From Salibaculum halophilum (GTDB lineage: Bacteria; Pseudomonadota; Alphaproteobacteria; Rhodobacterales; Rhodobacteraceae): a DNA stretch of 56,267 nt. Position 1 is the first letter of the stretch, and each line of letters starts with the position of its first letter. This document shows positions 45,859 to 54,989 of this stretch, one piece after another. The stretch lies in the NCBI RefSeq assembly GCF_002094885.1, contig NZ_MSIT01000016.1:1-56267 (forward strand), written 5' to 3'. The position numbers and the translations under genes were made by a program. The notes under the pieces were generated by a model. The model was given only the letters and a program-made list of their open reading frames with translations. It did no database searches and was not told where the DNA came from.

Positions 45859-46422
45859 TCAGCTGTTGAAAGGCATGTTGAAATGCTTCAACAGCGCTTT
45901 GGCTTCTGCATCGGTCTTGGCGGTGGTGGCGATGACGATATCAAGCCCCCAGACCTCGTCGACCTTGTCGAAGTTGATTTCCGGGAACACGATGTGTTCC
46001 TTCAGGCCGGTGGCGTAGTTGCCACTGCCGTCGAACGACGTGCCCGAGACCCCGCGGAAGTCGCGGATGCGCGGCATCGCCACGGTGATCAGACGGTCGA
46101 GGAAATCATACATGCGGTCGCCGCGCAGGGTCACCTTGGCACCCAACGGCATGCCTTCGCGGACACGAAAGCCGGCGATGGATTTCTTGGCCTTGGTGAT
46201 GACGGCCTGCTGGCCGGCGATCGCGGTAAGGTCGTCCTGCGCCGCCTTGGCCTTTTTCGAGTCCTTCACCGCTTCGGCCCCGCAGCCGATGTTGAGGACG
46301 ATCTTGTCCAGGCGCGGGATTTCCATGTCGTTGCCGTAGCCGAATTCTTCCTTCATGGCAGCACGGATGCTGTCATTGAACTGGGCGCGCAGGCGCGGGG
46401 TATAGGTCGTGGTGTCCAGCAT
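45859..46422 (-). CDS. rplE: Ribosomal protein uL5
   Basis: A 187-residue 5S-rRNA-binding protein. [47 protein letters not shown] and [11 protein letters not shown]-like [16 protein letters not shown] are uL5 landmarks. Its start overlaps the rplX stop by one base, so the two are translationally coupled. Confidence 0.98.
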   Translation of the reverse strand: MLDTTTYTPRLRAQFNDSIRAAMKEEFGYGNDMEIPRLDKIVLNIGCGAEAVKDSKKAKAAQDDLTAIAGQQAVITKAKKSIAGFRVREGMPLGAKVTLRGDRMYDFLDRLITVAMPRIRDFRGVSGTSFDGSGNYATGLKEHIVFPEINFDKVDEVWGLDIVIATTAKTDAEAKALLKHFNMPFNS

Positions 46423-46727
46423 CAGATGACATCCCCCGTGGTCTTGGCAAAGCGGACCTTCTTGTCGCCGTCCATCTTGAACCCGACGCGGGTCGGCTTG
46501 CCGTTCTTGTCGACGATGGCCAGGTTGCTTAGCTGGATCGGCGCCGGCTTGGGCGTCCGGCCGCCCTGGCTGGCCTGGCTCTGCTTCTCGTGGCGGATGG
46601 CGATGTTCACGCCGTCGACCACGGCCTTGCCGGCCTTGGGATCAACCGATGTGATCTCGCCGGTCTTGCCCTTGTCCTTGCCGGCCAGGACCATGACCTT
46701 GTCGCCGGTCTTGAGTTTCGCAGCCAT
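46422..46727 (-). CDS. rplX: Ribosomal protein uL24
   Basis: A 101-residue 50S assembly initiator with the KOW motif [20 protein letters not shown] at the N-terminus and [16 protein letters not shown] near the end. The ATG at 46727 overlaps the rplN stop by one base. Confidence 0.97.
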   Translation of the reverse strand: MAAKLKTGDKVMVLAGKDKGKTGEITSVDPKAGKAVVDGVNIAIRHEKQSQASQGGRTPKPAPIQLSNLAIVDKNGKPTRVGFKMDGDKKVRFAKTTGDVI

Positions 46728-47095
46728 CACAGCACCTCCGGGGCGAGCGAGATGATCTTCATGAAGCTCTTGCCGCGCAGTTCGCGAACCACCGGCCCGA
46801 AAATACGGGTGCCGACAGGTTCTTCGTTGTTGTTGAGGATGACGGCGGCATTGCGGTCGAAGCGGATCGCGGTCCCGTCCTCGCGGCGGACTTCCTTGGC
46901 GGTGCGCACGACGACGGCCTTGCGGACGTCGCCCTTTTTCACGCGGCCGCGCGGAATGGCCTCTTTGACGGAGACGACGATGATGTCGCCGACTGATGCG
47001 TAACGGCGGTGCGAGCCACCGAGGACCTTGATGCACTGCACCCGGCGCGCGCCGGAGTTGTCAGCGACATCCAGATTGGTCTGCATCTGGATCAT
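46727..47095 (-). CDS. rplN: Ribosomal protein uL14
   Basis: A 122-residue 50S protein starting [19 protein letters not shown] and containing [23 protein letters not shown], both diagnostic. It lies 74 bp after rpsQ. Confidence 0.98.
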   Translation of the reverse strand: MIQMQTNLDVADNSGARRVQCIKVLGGSHRRYASVGDIIVVSVKEAIPRGRVKKGDVRKAVVVRTAKEVRREDGTAIRFDRNAAVILNNNEEPVGTRIFGPVVRELRGKSFMKIISLAPEVL

Positions 47096-47169
47096 GTGGT
47101 TTCTCCCGACCTTTGGGGGGCGTCATTGCCTGTTCCCCAGGGTTTCGCTCAAACCGGGATGTGACCGCC

Positions 47170-47400
47170 CTAGGTGGCGATCACCTCCCAGCGTTTCGTC
47201 TTGGATTTGGGCGCGCATTCCTGGATGCGAACCTTGTCGCCGACCTTGAACTGGTCGGCCTCGTCGTGGGCCCGGTATTTCTTGGACTTGCGGACGGTTT
47301 TCTGCAGCAGCGGGTGCTTGAAGCGACGCTCGACCGAAACGGTGACGGTCTGGGCGTTCTGGTCGCTGGTGACGGTGCCTTGAAGGATACGCTTGGGCAT
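47170..47400 (-). CDS. rpsQ: Ribosomal protein uS17
   Basis: A 76-residue 30S assembly protein of the OB fold, beginning [20 protein letters not shown], with [21 protein letters not shown]. It starts 3 bp after the rpmC stop. Confidence 0.97.
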   Translation of the reverse strand: MPKRILQGTVTSDQNAQTVTVSVERRFKHPLLQKTVRKSKKYRAHDEADQFKVGDKVRIQECAPKSKTKRWEVIAT

Positions 47401-47403
47401 GTC

Positions 47404-47610
47404 TTACGCCTCCTGCGCGGCAGCCGCCGCTTTCTCGTTCAGAATTGTCTTGACCCGGGCGGCGTCGCGCTTGACGGCGCGCATGCGGGCGGTGTTCTCC
47501 AGTTGGCCGGTGGCCTGCTGGAAGCGGAGGTTGAAGGCCTCCTTTTTCAGGTTGGCAAGTTGATCCCGAAGCTGATCGGGGGTCTTGTCACGAAGTTCCT
47601 TGGCGTCCAT
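47404..47610 (-). CDS. rpmC: Ribosomal protein uL29
   Basis: A 68-residue helical 50S protein with [36 protein letters not shown] and an Ala-rich end. The ATG at 47610 is preferred over an upstream in-frame start at 47634 because the family starts with this Met and an AAGG lies before it. It opens block B; rplP, its usual upstream neighbour, is 3.7 kb away. Confidence 0.95.
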   Translation of the reverse strand: MDAKELRDKTPDQLRDQLANLKKEAFNLRFQQATGQLENTARMRAVKRDAARVKTILNEKAAAAAQEA

Positions 47611-47690
47611 CGCCCTTGTCCTTTCCAACATCACCGAGGGGCCCCTTGCGGGTCACCCACAGATTCGGTGGAGCTCGTGTAGAAGTGCGC

Positions 47691-47719
47691 CGTATAGGGG
47701 CGATTTCCGGCTCTGGCAA
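47691..47719 (-). promoter_or_regulatory. Promoter of the rpmC-to-rpmD unit
   Basis: On the minus strand TTGCCA (47714-47719), a 17-bp spacer and TATACG (47691-47696) lie about 80 bp before the rpmC start. The -10 hexamer and spacing are identical to the rplO promoter. It would drive block B independently of the S10 promoter. Confidence 0.68.
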
Positions 47720-47784
47720 CCCCTTTGTCGTGCACGGCGAAAATGCCCCTCGCGGGCCGATCGCGGCTGGGCTATCAGGGCGGC

Positions 47785-48405
47785 ATGGCCGATATAAGAT
47801 CCCTCTTCGTGACCCGCCTCTATCACGCCCGCCTGTCCGAGTATGGCGCCCCCGTCGATGCGCAGGAACTGGAGGCGTCGTGCTATTCGATCGCCGAGGA
47901 TGACGCCGCCGGCCAGGCCTGGTGCGAACGCGAAGGCTATCCCGGCTATACCTCCTACGCCTCGCTGGGCGACCTGCCCTGGCGCTTCCCGATCTTTCAG
48001 CAGGTCGTCGACAGCCTTGACCGGCACGTCATGGCCTTTGCCGAGGATCTGGAGTTCGACCTGGACGGGCGCGGTCTGGTGCTCGAGGATATCTGGATCA
48101 ACATCCTGCCCGAGGGCGGCACCCATGCCAGCCACATCCACCCGCATTCGGTGATCTCGGGCACGACCTACGTGGCCATGCCCGACGGGGCCTCGGCGCT
48201 CAAGCTGGAAGACCCGCGGTCGGCCCGACTGATGGCCGCGCCCCCGCGCCGCAAGGACGCGCGCGAGGCGTTGCGCACCTTCGTCTACGTCGCGCCGCAG
48301 GTCGGCGACGTCCTGATGTGGGAAAGCTGGCTGCGCCACGAGGTGCCCATGACCATGGCCGAGGACGAGCGGATTTCCGTCAGTTTCAATTACAAATGGG
48401 CGTAA
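47785..48405 (+). CDS. TIGR02466-type 2OG-Fe(II) oxygenase-like protein
   Basis: A 206-residue protein. The core holds WINILPEGGTHASHIHPHSVISGTTYV, then KLEDPR and a late WLRHEVPMTMAEDERISVSF. The His-rich strand and the distal His in WLRHEV fit the metal-binding residues of the jelly-roll dioxygenase fold, with Arg or Ser residues near the end for 2-oxoglutarate. Substrates of this family are unknown. It is divergent from rpmC and the first gene of the 3.6-kb interruption. Confidence 0.75.
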   Translation: MADIRSLFVTRLYHARLSEYGAPVDAQELEASCYSIAEDDAAGQAWCEREGYPGYTSYASLGDLPWRFPIFQQVVDSLDRHVMAFAEDLEFDLDGRGLVLEDIWINILPEGGTHASHIHPHSVISGTTYVAMPDGASALKLEDPRSARLMAAPPRRKDAREALRTFVYVAPQVGDVLMWESWLRHEVPMTMAEDERISVSFNYKWA

Positions 48406-48485
48406 TTTCCGCCCCTGGCCGAAAGGCCTTCGAAACCCTTGCCGCCGTAGATCGGACCTATGTCCAGTGATCGGAGGCGGCCAGA

Positions 48486-49163
48486 ATGGCTTGGCGCGTA
48501 TTGGGGCTGTGTCTGGCCTGTCTGGCCACGCCGGCAGTGGCGGAGTTGCAGTCGCTCTTTCCTCGACAGGACGGGGCGGCGGCGCCCGCCGCGCCAGCCA
48601 GCCCGTTCCCCGGGGCCGAGGCCGGATTGTTCCGCGCCGTGGTGCGCCAACCGGCCCCCGCCCCGCCGGGCCGGGAGCATACGCGGATCGACCGCCTGCT
48701 GGCCCTGATCGCCCGGGCCGAGGCCGGCCCCGCCGACTACGATGCCGTTCAGCACGGGGCCCGCGTGCCACCGCCCCGGCCACCCACCGACCTGACCCTC
48801 GGCCAGATCGACGCCTGGATCGCGGCCACACCCGGCCAGCCCCATGCCATCGGGCGCTACCAGTTCATCCCTGACACGCTACGCAGACTGGTCCGGGCCG
48901 AGGGTTTGCCGCGACAGACCGTTTTCGCCCCCGGCGTGCAGGACCGCCTCGCCATGATTCTGCTGCAAGAGGCGGGGCTGGCGGATTTCCGCGACGGCAC
49001 CCTGCCCCGCGCAGATTTCATGCACAACCTCGCCCGCATCTGGGCCGGACTGCCCCTGCCCGACGGGCGCTCCTACTACGAGGGCCATGCGGGCAATAGC
49101 GCCACCATGACCTGGGCCGATTTCGAGGGCACGATGCGAGAGATCTGGCCGGAGGCGGGTTGA
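48486..49163 (+). CDS. Secreted lysozyme-like (phage endolysin-type) glycosidase
   Basis: A 225-residue exported protein: a signal peptide (about 1-20, ending TPAVA), a Pro/Ala-rich linker (about 25-65), then a domain with LLALIARAEAGPADYDAVQHGA, LTLGQIDAWIA and HAIGRYQFIPDTLRRL. This arrangement resembles small lysozyme-like muramidases of the lambda-endolysin or GH104 type, with the Glu in ARAEAG as a candidate catalytic acid. Catalysis is unproven. It lies 80 bp after the oxygenase-like gene. Confidence 0.62.
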   Translation: MAWRVLGLCLACLATPAVAELQSLFPRQDGAAAPAAPASPFPGAEAGLFRAVVRQPAPAPPGREHTRIDRLLALIARAEAGPADYDAVQHGARVPPPRPPTDLTLGQIDAWIAATPGQPHAIGRYQFIPDTLRRLVRAEGLPRQTVFAPGVQDRLAMILLQEAGLADFRDGTLPRADFMHNLARIWAGLPLPDGRSYYEGHAGNSATMTWADFEGTMREIWPEAG

Positions 49164-49319
49164 CGGAGGACACGCGGGCGAGGCGACCCCTCGGTTCGTG
49201 GGTCATGACGGGGACATGCCCGGGTCGGCCAAGGCGCAGGCCGTCTGCTAGCCCTTAGGGCAACTGCCAAGGCAGGGCGCCCCCGCCGCCAGACGTCGTG
49301 CCAAGCGAGACAGGCACGA

Positions 49320-50197
49320 CGGTGCGCCCCGACCGTCTTGCCCACATAGACCCGCTTGGCATCGCGGCGGGCCAGTTCCAAAACATCCGGATCGACCAGC
49401 CGATCATGGAAGGTCACGTCAGCTTCCTGCAGGTGTTCGACGGCGCGCAGTGTCAACAGATCGCGCGCGCCCGGCTCGGCCCCGACCAGCGAGACATGGC
49501 CGCCCTGTACATCTCGCGGTGGGCCACCGCGGGCGATCGCGGCCTTGATATCGCGCGCGACGGCGCGTTCCTTGCCGCGGGCTCAGGCGGCGCGCGGGGC
49601 GCGCTTGAACACCCAGCCCCAGAAGGCGCGGCGCCTCTGCCGTGGCACGCGGGCGCTGACGTCAGCGCGAAGGCGTCGGGCCAGTGCCGCCAGGCCGCCG
49701 AGGTTGCCCGGCAACATGCGCTCCAGCCGCGTCTTGATCTTACGGGTCAGAACCGGGGCCGTGCCTTCGCTACCGATGACGACGACGACGGGGTCGCGGT
49801 CGACCAGCGCGGGCGTGGTCACGTCGCACAAGTCGGGTTGATCCACCACGTTGACAGGGCAGCACGCGGCCCGGGTCAGCCCGTCCACAACGTAGGCCGA
49901 CACGCCCGCCTCGATCGCCATTTGCGCCAGTCCGCCCGCGTCGCCCGAGACGAACATGGCCACTGGGCGTTCCAGAGGACCCGACGCCAGGGTCAGTTCC
50001 TCCATCATGCCGCGCGTGCGATTATCGATGTCGATCAGCACGATGTCCGGCGCATGCGCCGCGATACGGCGCGCCAGCCCGCTGGAATTGTCGATCGCGA
50101 TCGCGTCGCAGACATGCGCGTCCTTCAGCGCATCGACGATCGCGATGGCCCGCGCACGATCTTCCTCAACGATGACGACGGAGAGCCTGGTGGGCAT
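49320..50197 (-). pseudogene. nasT-cysG deletion chimera, interrupted and truncated
   Basis: Residues 1-107 of the frame starting at 50197 match the receiver domain of NasT (VVIVEEDRARAIAIVDAL, APDIVLIDIDN, RPVAMFVSGDAG, AGVSAYVVDGL). From about 49875 the same frame continues as the Met8-like part of siroheme synthase CysG (VNVVDQPDLCDVTTPALVDR, DPVVVVIGSEGTAPVL, AFWGWVF). A TGA at 49583-49585 interrupts it where relatives have Trp. Reading resumes in frame with VQGGHVSLVGAEPGARDLLT, LRAVEHLQEADVTFHDRLV and RVYVGKTVGAH, the start of the methyltransferase domain, and homology stops near 49320. The ANTAR domain of NasT, the N-terminus of CysG and most of its C-terminal domain are missing. Confidence 0.8.
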
Positions 50198-50375
50198 GTC
50201 TTTTGAGTGAAACCGCAACCGCGCCAGGGCAAGCCTGTCTGGGCAAATTGCACATGGTCCCTCGCGCCCCGGCCGGTCTTTGAAGCAGGCTGCCCATTAC
50301 GCGGTCAGTTTTGAACGAAACACGATCCGGGCGCCGCTTCGGGCGATGCTGTCCCGGTGCCGCCCGGATAACGGT

Positions 50376-51020
50376 TCAGGGCGCCGCCGCGATGGCGTCC
50401 GCCAGCACCCTGGCCATAACCGCAGAACCCTTGACCGACGGATGCACCCGGTCGGCGTCGTAAAGGGACAGGTCGGCCGGATCGATCGCCCGACGCACCG
50501 GCACCAGGGTCACGCCGGATAGCCCGTCCAGCCGCTCGGCTAACGCCCGAAGATGCGGGATACAGCCGGAAAACGCGTTGCCACCGACGGGCGGGTCGGC
50601 ATAGCCCAGCACAAAGACCTGCGTGCCGTCGGCCACGACGTCCCCGAGAAAGTCGCCGAGCGTGCCCTGCCCGTCCTCGGTCACCAACGCCTCGGCCGCC
50701 TCGGCGCAGCCCGCGCGGCACCCGCACCCCGTGCCGATATCATTGCCGCCACCCGTCATGACAAGGATATCGGGGCGGTCACCACCCAGTTGCGCCCGGA
50801 TGTCGAGCCCTGCCATGCGGTCCCAGAATCCGGTGCTGATCCGCGCCCCGGCGAGGGACCGGTCATCGACCGGAAGTCCCAATTCCCGCGACAGCTGGGC
50901 CGGGACGGACTGCGCGCCGTTCCAGTCCATGATACTGTCGCCAATGGCGATGATGTCCTGCGCCTGCACCGGCGCTGTGAGCAGGACGGATAGAGCCAGT
51001 GCGGCAAAGCGCAGGATCAT
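50376..51020 (-). CDS. Secreted SGNH/GDSL-type hydrolase
   Basis: A 214-residue protein with a signal peptide (about 1-20, ending APVQA). The catalytic blocks of the SGNH superfamily are present: Ser29 in IGDSIMDW, Gly in SLAGARIS, Asn93 in GGGNDI, and the Asp190/His193 pair in DADRVHPS. Likely an esterase or acetyl-hydrolase of the periplasm; the substrate is unknown. A cluster of four cysteines (CGCRAGC, then C153) may form disulfides. It lies between the nasT-cysG remnant and rplP, on the same strand as the ribosomal genes but separated from them by a terminator. Confidence 0.8.
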   Translation of the reverse strand: MILRFAALALSVLLTAPVQAQDIIAIGDSIMDWNGAQSVPAQLSRELGLPVDDRSLAGARISTGFWDRMAGLDIRAQLGGDRPDILVMTGGGNDIGTGCGCRAGCAEAAEALVTEDGQGTLGDFLGDVVADGTQVFVLGYADPPVGGNAFSGCIPHLRALAERLDGLSGVTLVPVRRAIDPADLSLYDADRVHPSVKGSAVMARVLADAIAAAP

Positions 51021-51204
51021 GTGAGACTCCGGTCGGCAAACACCCTCGGGTCAGTATCGCACAATCTGACCGGACAATGTGACAGTCACGCATCAACACG
51101 GCCCGACGCGCGCCATTATCGGGCGGCGGCTGGCGCCAACGAGACACCCTGACGTTTGCGGATTTCGATGTCACGGCGCGACCACGGCCGGAGGACGGGC
51201 CAAG

Positions 51205-51233
51205 AAAAACCCCCGCCGGTGTCCCGGCGGGGG
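51205..51233 (-). terminator. Intrinsic terminator after rplP
   Basis: CCCCCGCCGG (51210-51219) pairs perfectly with CCGGCGGGGG (51224-51233) across a 4-base loop. On the minus strand it is followed by five T residues (51205-51209). It lies 52 bp past the rplP stop and should end the S10 block, so rpmC needs its own promoter. Confidence 0.85.
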
Positions 51234-51284
51234 CGGAAATTTTTTACCGAGTACGGCTGCACGCCGCGAAACGGGTTTCGCGGG

Positions 51285-51698
51285 TTACCAGTCCTCGCGG
51301 GCGACGGTGCGCGTCTTGACCGGCAGTTTCATCGCGGCCAGGCGCAGGGCCTCGCGCGCGATGGAGTCGCTGACGCCGTCGATCTCGAACATCACGCGGC
51401 CAGGCTTGACCTTGCAGACCCAGCGATCGACCGAGCCCTTGCCCTTGCCCATGCGGACCTCGATCGGCTTGGCCGAGACCGGCGTGTCGGGAAAGATGCG
51501 GATCCAGACGCGACCCTGACGCTTCATGTGGCGCGTCATGGCACGGCGGGCGGCCTCGATCTGGCGGGCGCTGACGCGCTGGGGTTCCACCGCCTTGAGC
51601 CCGAAGGTGCCGAAGTTCAGGTCGGAGCCGCCCTTGGCCTCGCCGCGAATGCGGCCCTTGTGCATCTTGCGGAATTTCGTGCGCTTTGGCTGAAGCAT
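51285..51698 (-). CDS. rplP: Ribosomal protein uL16
   Basis: A 137-residue 50S protein at the tRNA-binding interface, with [36 protein letters not shown] and [17 protein letters not shown]. It is the last gene of block A and is followed by an intrinsic terminator. In most bacteria rpmC follows immediately. Confidence 0.98.
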   Translation of the reverse strand: MLQPKRTKFRKMHKGRIRGEAKGGSDLNFGTFGLKAVEPQRVSARQIEAARRAMTRHMKRQGRVWIRIFPDTPVSAKPIEVRMGKGKGSVDRWVCKVKPGRVMFEIDGVSDSIAREALRLAAMKLPVKTRTVAREDW

Positions 51699-51711
51699 GT
51701 CTCAGATCTCC

Positions 51712-52419
51712 CTAACGACGGCCGCCGGCGCCGCGCGGGGCGGGGCCGTCTTGCAGCTCTTGTTGCTTGCGATCGCGCGCGGAGGGGTCGTGCTCCATGA
51801 TCTCGCCCTTGAAGATCCAGACCTTGATCCCGATGATGCCGTAGGGCGTCGCGGCTTCGCTGCCGGCATAGTCGATGTCGGCCCGCAGGGTGTGAAGCGG
51901 CACGCTGCCCTCGTGGTAGTATTCCGTCCGCGCGATCTCGGCCCCGCCGAGGCGCCCGGCCATGTTCACGCGGATGCCGAGGGCGCCCATGCGCATAGCG
52001 TTCTGAACGGCGCGCTTGAGCGCACGGCGGAACGAGACACGACGCTCGAGTTGCTGGGCGATGTTCTCGCCCACGAGTTGCGCGTCAAGCTCGGGCTTGC
52101 GCACCTCGACGATGTTGAGGTGCAGTTCGCTGGCCGTCATCGTGGCGAGCTTCTTGCGCAGCGTCTCGATGTCCGCGCCCTTCTTGCCGATGATGACGCC
52201 GGGGCGCGCGGTGTGGATCGTCACGCGGCACTTCTTGTGCGGCCGCTCGATGATGACGCGGGCGACACCGGCCTGCTTGCACTCGGCCTTGATGAACTCG
52301 CGGATTTTGATGTCCTCGAGCAGCAGGTTGCCATAGTCCTTGGTGTCGGCATACCAGCGGCTGTCCCAGGTGCGGTTGACCTGGAGGCGCATTCCGACGG
52401 GATTGACCTTGTTACCCAT
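51712..52419 (-). CDS. rpsC: Ribosomal protein uS3
   Basis: A 235-residue 30S head protein at the mRNA entry site. It starts [20 protein letters not shown], has the KH-type [18 protein letters not shown] and ends in a variable charged tail. Its start overlaps the rplV stop codon. Confidence 0.98.
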   Translation of the reverse strand: MGNKVNPVGMRLQVNRTWDSRWYADTKDYGNLLLEDIKIREFIKAECKQAGVARVIIERPHKKCRVTIHTARPGVIIGKKGADIETLRKKLATMTASELHLNIVEVRKPELDAQLVGENIAQQLERRVSFRRALKRAVQNAMRMGALGIRVNMAGRLGGAEIARTEYYHEGSVPLHTLRADIDYAGSEAATPYGIIGIKVWIFKGEIMEHDPSARDRKQQELQDGPAPRGAGGRR

Positions 52420-52799
52420 TAGGCTTGCTCCTCAACTTGACGCACCTTGATGGTGATTTCCGCGAACGGCTTCAGGATACGGCCGAACCGGCCACGCGCG
52501 CGCGGGCGACCGCGCTTCATGGTCAGGTTCTTGCCGACGAAGGCCTCGGCGACCACCAGTTCGTCCACGTCGAGATTGTGATTGTTCTCGGCGTTGGCGA
52601 TGGCGGACTGAAGGCATTTCTTGACGTCCTCGGCGACCCGCTTCCTTGAGAAGGTCAGGTCGTTGAGGGCCGTCTCGACCTTCTTGCCGCGGATCATGCC
52701 GGCGACGAGGTTGAGTTTCTGCGGGCTGGTGCGAAGCATGCGCGTTTTCGCCATCGCTTCGTTCTCGGCCACGCGGCGGGGGTTCTTGTCCTGGCCCAT
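52419..52799 (-). CDS. rplV: Ribosomal protein uL22
   Basis: A 126-residue protein lining the exit tunnel. [38 protein letters not shown] and [14 protein letters not shown] are typical. The first Met at 52799 gives a 14-residue extension over the core and is common in Rhodobacteraceae; the Met in NEAMAKTRM is an alternative start. Confidence 0.96.
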   Translation of the reverse strand: MGQDKNPRRVAENEAMAKTRMLRTSPQKLNLVAGMIRGKKVETALNDLTFSRKRVAEDVKKCLQSAIANAENNHNLDVDELVVAEAFVGKNLTMKRGRPRARGRFGRILKPFAEITIKVRQVEEQA

Positions 52800-52801
52800 G
52801 A

Positions 52802-53080
52802 CTATTTCCGCTTCGATTTCTTGTCGGCCATGTGCCCGTAGTAGGTACGGGTCGGCGAATATTCACCGAACTTCTGACCGATCATGTCTTCGGTTACGTT
52901 CACGGGAACGTGCTTGCGGCCGTTGTAGACGCCGAACGTCAGGCCCACGAACTGGGGCAGGATCGTCGAGCGGCGCGACCAGATCTTGATAACGTCGTTG
53001 CGGCCGGATTCGCGGGCAGCTTCAGCCTTCTTGAGCACGAAGCTGTCGACGAACGGGCCTTTCCATACAGAGCGAGCCAT
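52802..53080 (-). CDS. rpsS: Ribosomal protein uS19
   Basis: A 92-residue 30S head protein with [38 protein letters not shown] and [11 protein letters not shown]-like [20 protein letters not shown]. It lies 3 bp after rplB and 2 bp before rplV. Confidence 0.98.
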   Translation of the reverse strand: MARSVWKGPFVDSFVLKKAEAARESGRNDVIKIWSRRSTILPQFVGLTFGVYNGRKHVPVNVTEDMIGQKFGEYSPTRTYYGHMADKKSKRK

Positions 53081-53083
53081 GTC

Positions 53084-53926
53084 CTAGCGCCCTTTCTTCT
53101 TGGCGTGACGCGAGCGCAGGATCATGCGCTGCGACGCCTTGTTGGTGTTGCGGGTGCGCTTGCCCTTGGTGGGCTGGCCCCAGGGCGTGACGGGGTGGCG
53201 ACCGCCTGATGTCCGCCCCTCGCCACCGCCGTGGGGGTGGTCGATGGGGTTCATCACGACACCACGCACCGAGGGCCGCTTGCCCAGGTGGCGGTTGCGC
53301 CCGGCCTTGCCGATGTTCTGGTTGGTCTTGTCGGGGTTCGAGACGGCCCCGACGGTGGCCTTGCATTCCTGCCGGACCATCCGAAGCTCGCCCGAGGACA
53401 GCCGGATCTGGGCGTAACCACCATCACGGCCGACGAACTGCGCATAGGTACCCGCCGCCCGCGCGATCTGGCCGCCCTTGCCGGGCTTGAGCTCGATGTT
53501 GTGGACGATCGTGCCAATCGGCATGCCGCTGAAGGGCATGGCGTTGCCCGGCTTGATGTCGGCCTTGGCGCTGGCGATCACCTTGTCGCCGACGGCCATG
53601 CGCTGCGGCGCGAGGATATAGGCCTGTTCGCCGTCGGTGTACTGAATCAGGGCGATGAAGGCAGTGCGGTTGGGGTCGTATTCGATGCGCACGACGACGG
53701 CGTCGACGTCGAACTTGTTGCGCTTGAAATCCACGATCCGGTAGAGGCGCTTGGCCCCGCCGCCGCGCCGACGCGCGGTAATCCGTCCGGTGTTGTTCCG
53801 TCCGCCCTTCTTGGCCAAACCCTCGGTGAGGGCCTTGGCCGGGCGGCCTTTCCAAAGCTCCGAACGGTCGATCAGAACCAGCCCACGCTGGCCCGGCGAA
53901 GTCGGATTGTACGACTTGAGTGCCAT
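53084..53926 (-). CDS. rplB: Ribosomal protein uL2
   Basis: A 280-residue 50S protein near the peptidyl-transferase centre. [31 protein letters not shown], and the C-terminal [18 protein letters not shown] signature are present. A 152-bp gap upstream, before rplW, holds a 9-bp hairpin at 54037-54060. Confidence 0.98.
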   Translation of the reverse strand: MALKSYNPTSPGQRGLVLIDRSELWKGRPAKALTEGLAKKGGRNNTGRITARRRGGGAKRLYRIVDFKRNKFDVDAVVVRIEYDPNRTAFIALIQYTDGEQAYILAPQRMAVGDKVIASAKADIKPGNAMPFSGMPIGTIVHNIELKPGKGGQIARAAGTYAQFVGRDGGYAQIRLSSGELRMVRQECKATVGAVSNPDKTNQNIGKAGRNRHLGKRPSVRGVVMNPIDHPHGGGEGRTSGGRHPVTPWGQPTKGKRTRNTNKASQRMILRSRHAKKKGR

Positions 53927-54036
53927 GTTTACTGACTTTCCGTTGCTTTGCGGCCCGTTCAGGGGCCTATGGTCTAAAGGGCCCCGAAGGTCCCCGGTTC
54001 GATGGCGGCGGCGCTGCGCCCTCTTGCGAAGATGCC

Positions 54037-54060
54037 AGGCCCCGGACGTGACCGGGGCCT
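54037..54060 (-). promoter_or_regulatory. Hairpin in the rplW-rplB gap
   Basis: AGGCCCCGG (54037-54045) and CCGGGGCCT (54052-54060) form a perfect 9-bp stem with a 6-base loop just after the rplW stop. There is no T-run. It may stabilise or process the message within block A. Confidence 0.5.
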
Positions 54061-54078
54061 GACGGATGGTGCCGCGTA

Positions 54079-54375
54079 TTAGAGGCCCGTGGTCACGTCA
54101 ATGGTGTTGCCCTCTTCGAGGGTCACATAGGCCTTCTTGACGTCATTGCGGCGGCCGGGCTGGCCGCGGAACCGCTTGGCCTTGCCCTTGGTGATGGTGG
54201 TGTTCACCGCCTTGACCTTCACACCGAAGAGGCTTTCGACCGCCTCCTTGATCTGCGGCTTGTTGGCACCGATCGCCACCTCGAAGACCACCGCCCCGGC
54301 TTCCGAGGCCATGGTGGACTTCTCGGTGATCACCGGCTTGCGGATCACGTCGTAATGTTCTGCCTTGGCACTCAT
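54079..54375 (-). CDS. rplW: Ribosomal protein uL23
   Basis: A 98-residue tunnel-exit protein that docks trigger factor and [45 protein letters not shown] and the [20 protein letters not shown] end match uL23. Its start overlaps the rplD stop by 4 bases. Confidence 0.98.
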   Translation of the reverse strand: MSAKAEHYDVIRKPVITEKSTMASEAGAVVFEVAIGANKPQIKEAVESLFGVKVKAVNTTITKGKAKRFRGQPGRRNDVKKAYVTLEEGNTIDVTTGL

Positions 54376-54989
54376 TTCAGGCGAGCCTCCAGAGCTTCGA
54401 CACCCGCCTTGGTCAGCACCAGCGTGTCCGACTTGAGGATGTCGTAGACGTTGGCGCCCACCGAGGGCAGCACGTCCAGGTTGGTGAGGTTGCGCGCGGC
54501 GCGGGCGAACCCGTCGTTCACCTGCGTCCCGTCGATGACCAGCGCCCGCTTCCAGCCCAGGGCATTGACCTGTTTGGCCAGCGCGGCGGTCTTGCCGTCG
54601 GCCTCGGCTGCGTCCAGCACGACCAGTTCGCCGGCCTTCACCTTGGCCGACAGGGCGTGCTTGAGGCCCAGCTTGCGGAACTTCTTCGTCAGCTCGTGGC
54701 CGTGGCTGCGCGGTGTCGGCCCCTTGTAGATACCGCCCTTGCGGAAGATCGGCGCGTTGCGATCGCCGTGGCGGGCGCCACCGGTGCCCTTCTGGCGATA
54801 GATTTTCTTGCTGGAATAGCTGGTTTCCGAGCGGGTCTTGACCTTGTGCGTGCCGGCCTGCGCGTTGTTGCGCTGCCAGCGCACAACGCGGTGCAGGATG
54901 TCGGCGCGCGGTTCGAGACCGAAAACCTCGTCGGACAGTTCCACGGAGCCGGCCTTGTCGCCGTCCAGTTTGATCGCGTCAGCTTTCAT
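54372..54989 (-). CDS. rplD: Ribosomal protein uL4
   Basis: A 205-residue 50S tunnel protein with [35 protein letters not shown] and the C-terminal [19 protein letters not shown]. In E. coli L4 represses its own operon; no leader site could be checked here. Its start lies inside the end of rplC (11-base overlap). Confidence 0.98.
   Translation of the reverse strand: MKADAIKLDGDKAGSVELSDEVFGLEPRADILHRVVRWQRNNAQAGTHKVKTRSETSYSSKKIYRQKGTGGARHGDRNAPIFRKGGIYKGPTPRSHGHELTKKFRKLGLKHALSAKVKAGELVVLDAAEADGKTAALAKQVNALGWKRALVIDGTQVNDGFARAARNLTNLDVLPSVGANVYDILKSDTLVLTKAGVEALEARLK

Noticed and set aside
49298-50206. Plus-strand open frame over the nasT-cysG region
   Set aside because: The minus strand shows clear NasT and CysG homology across the same bases, while the plus frame shows none.
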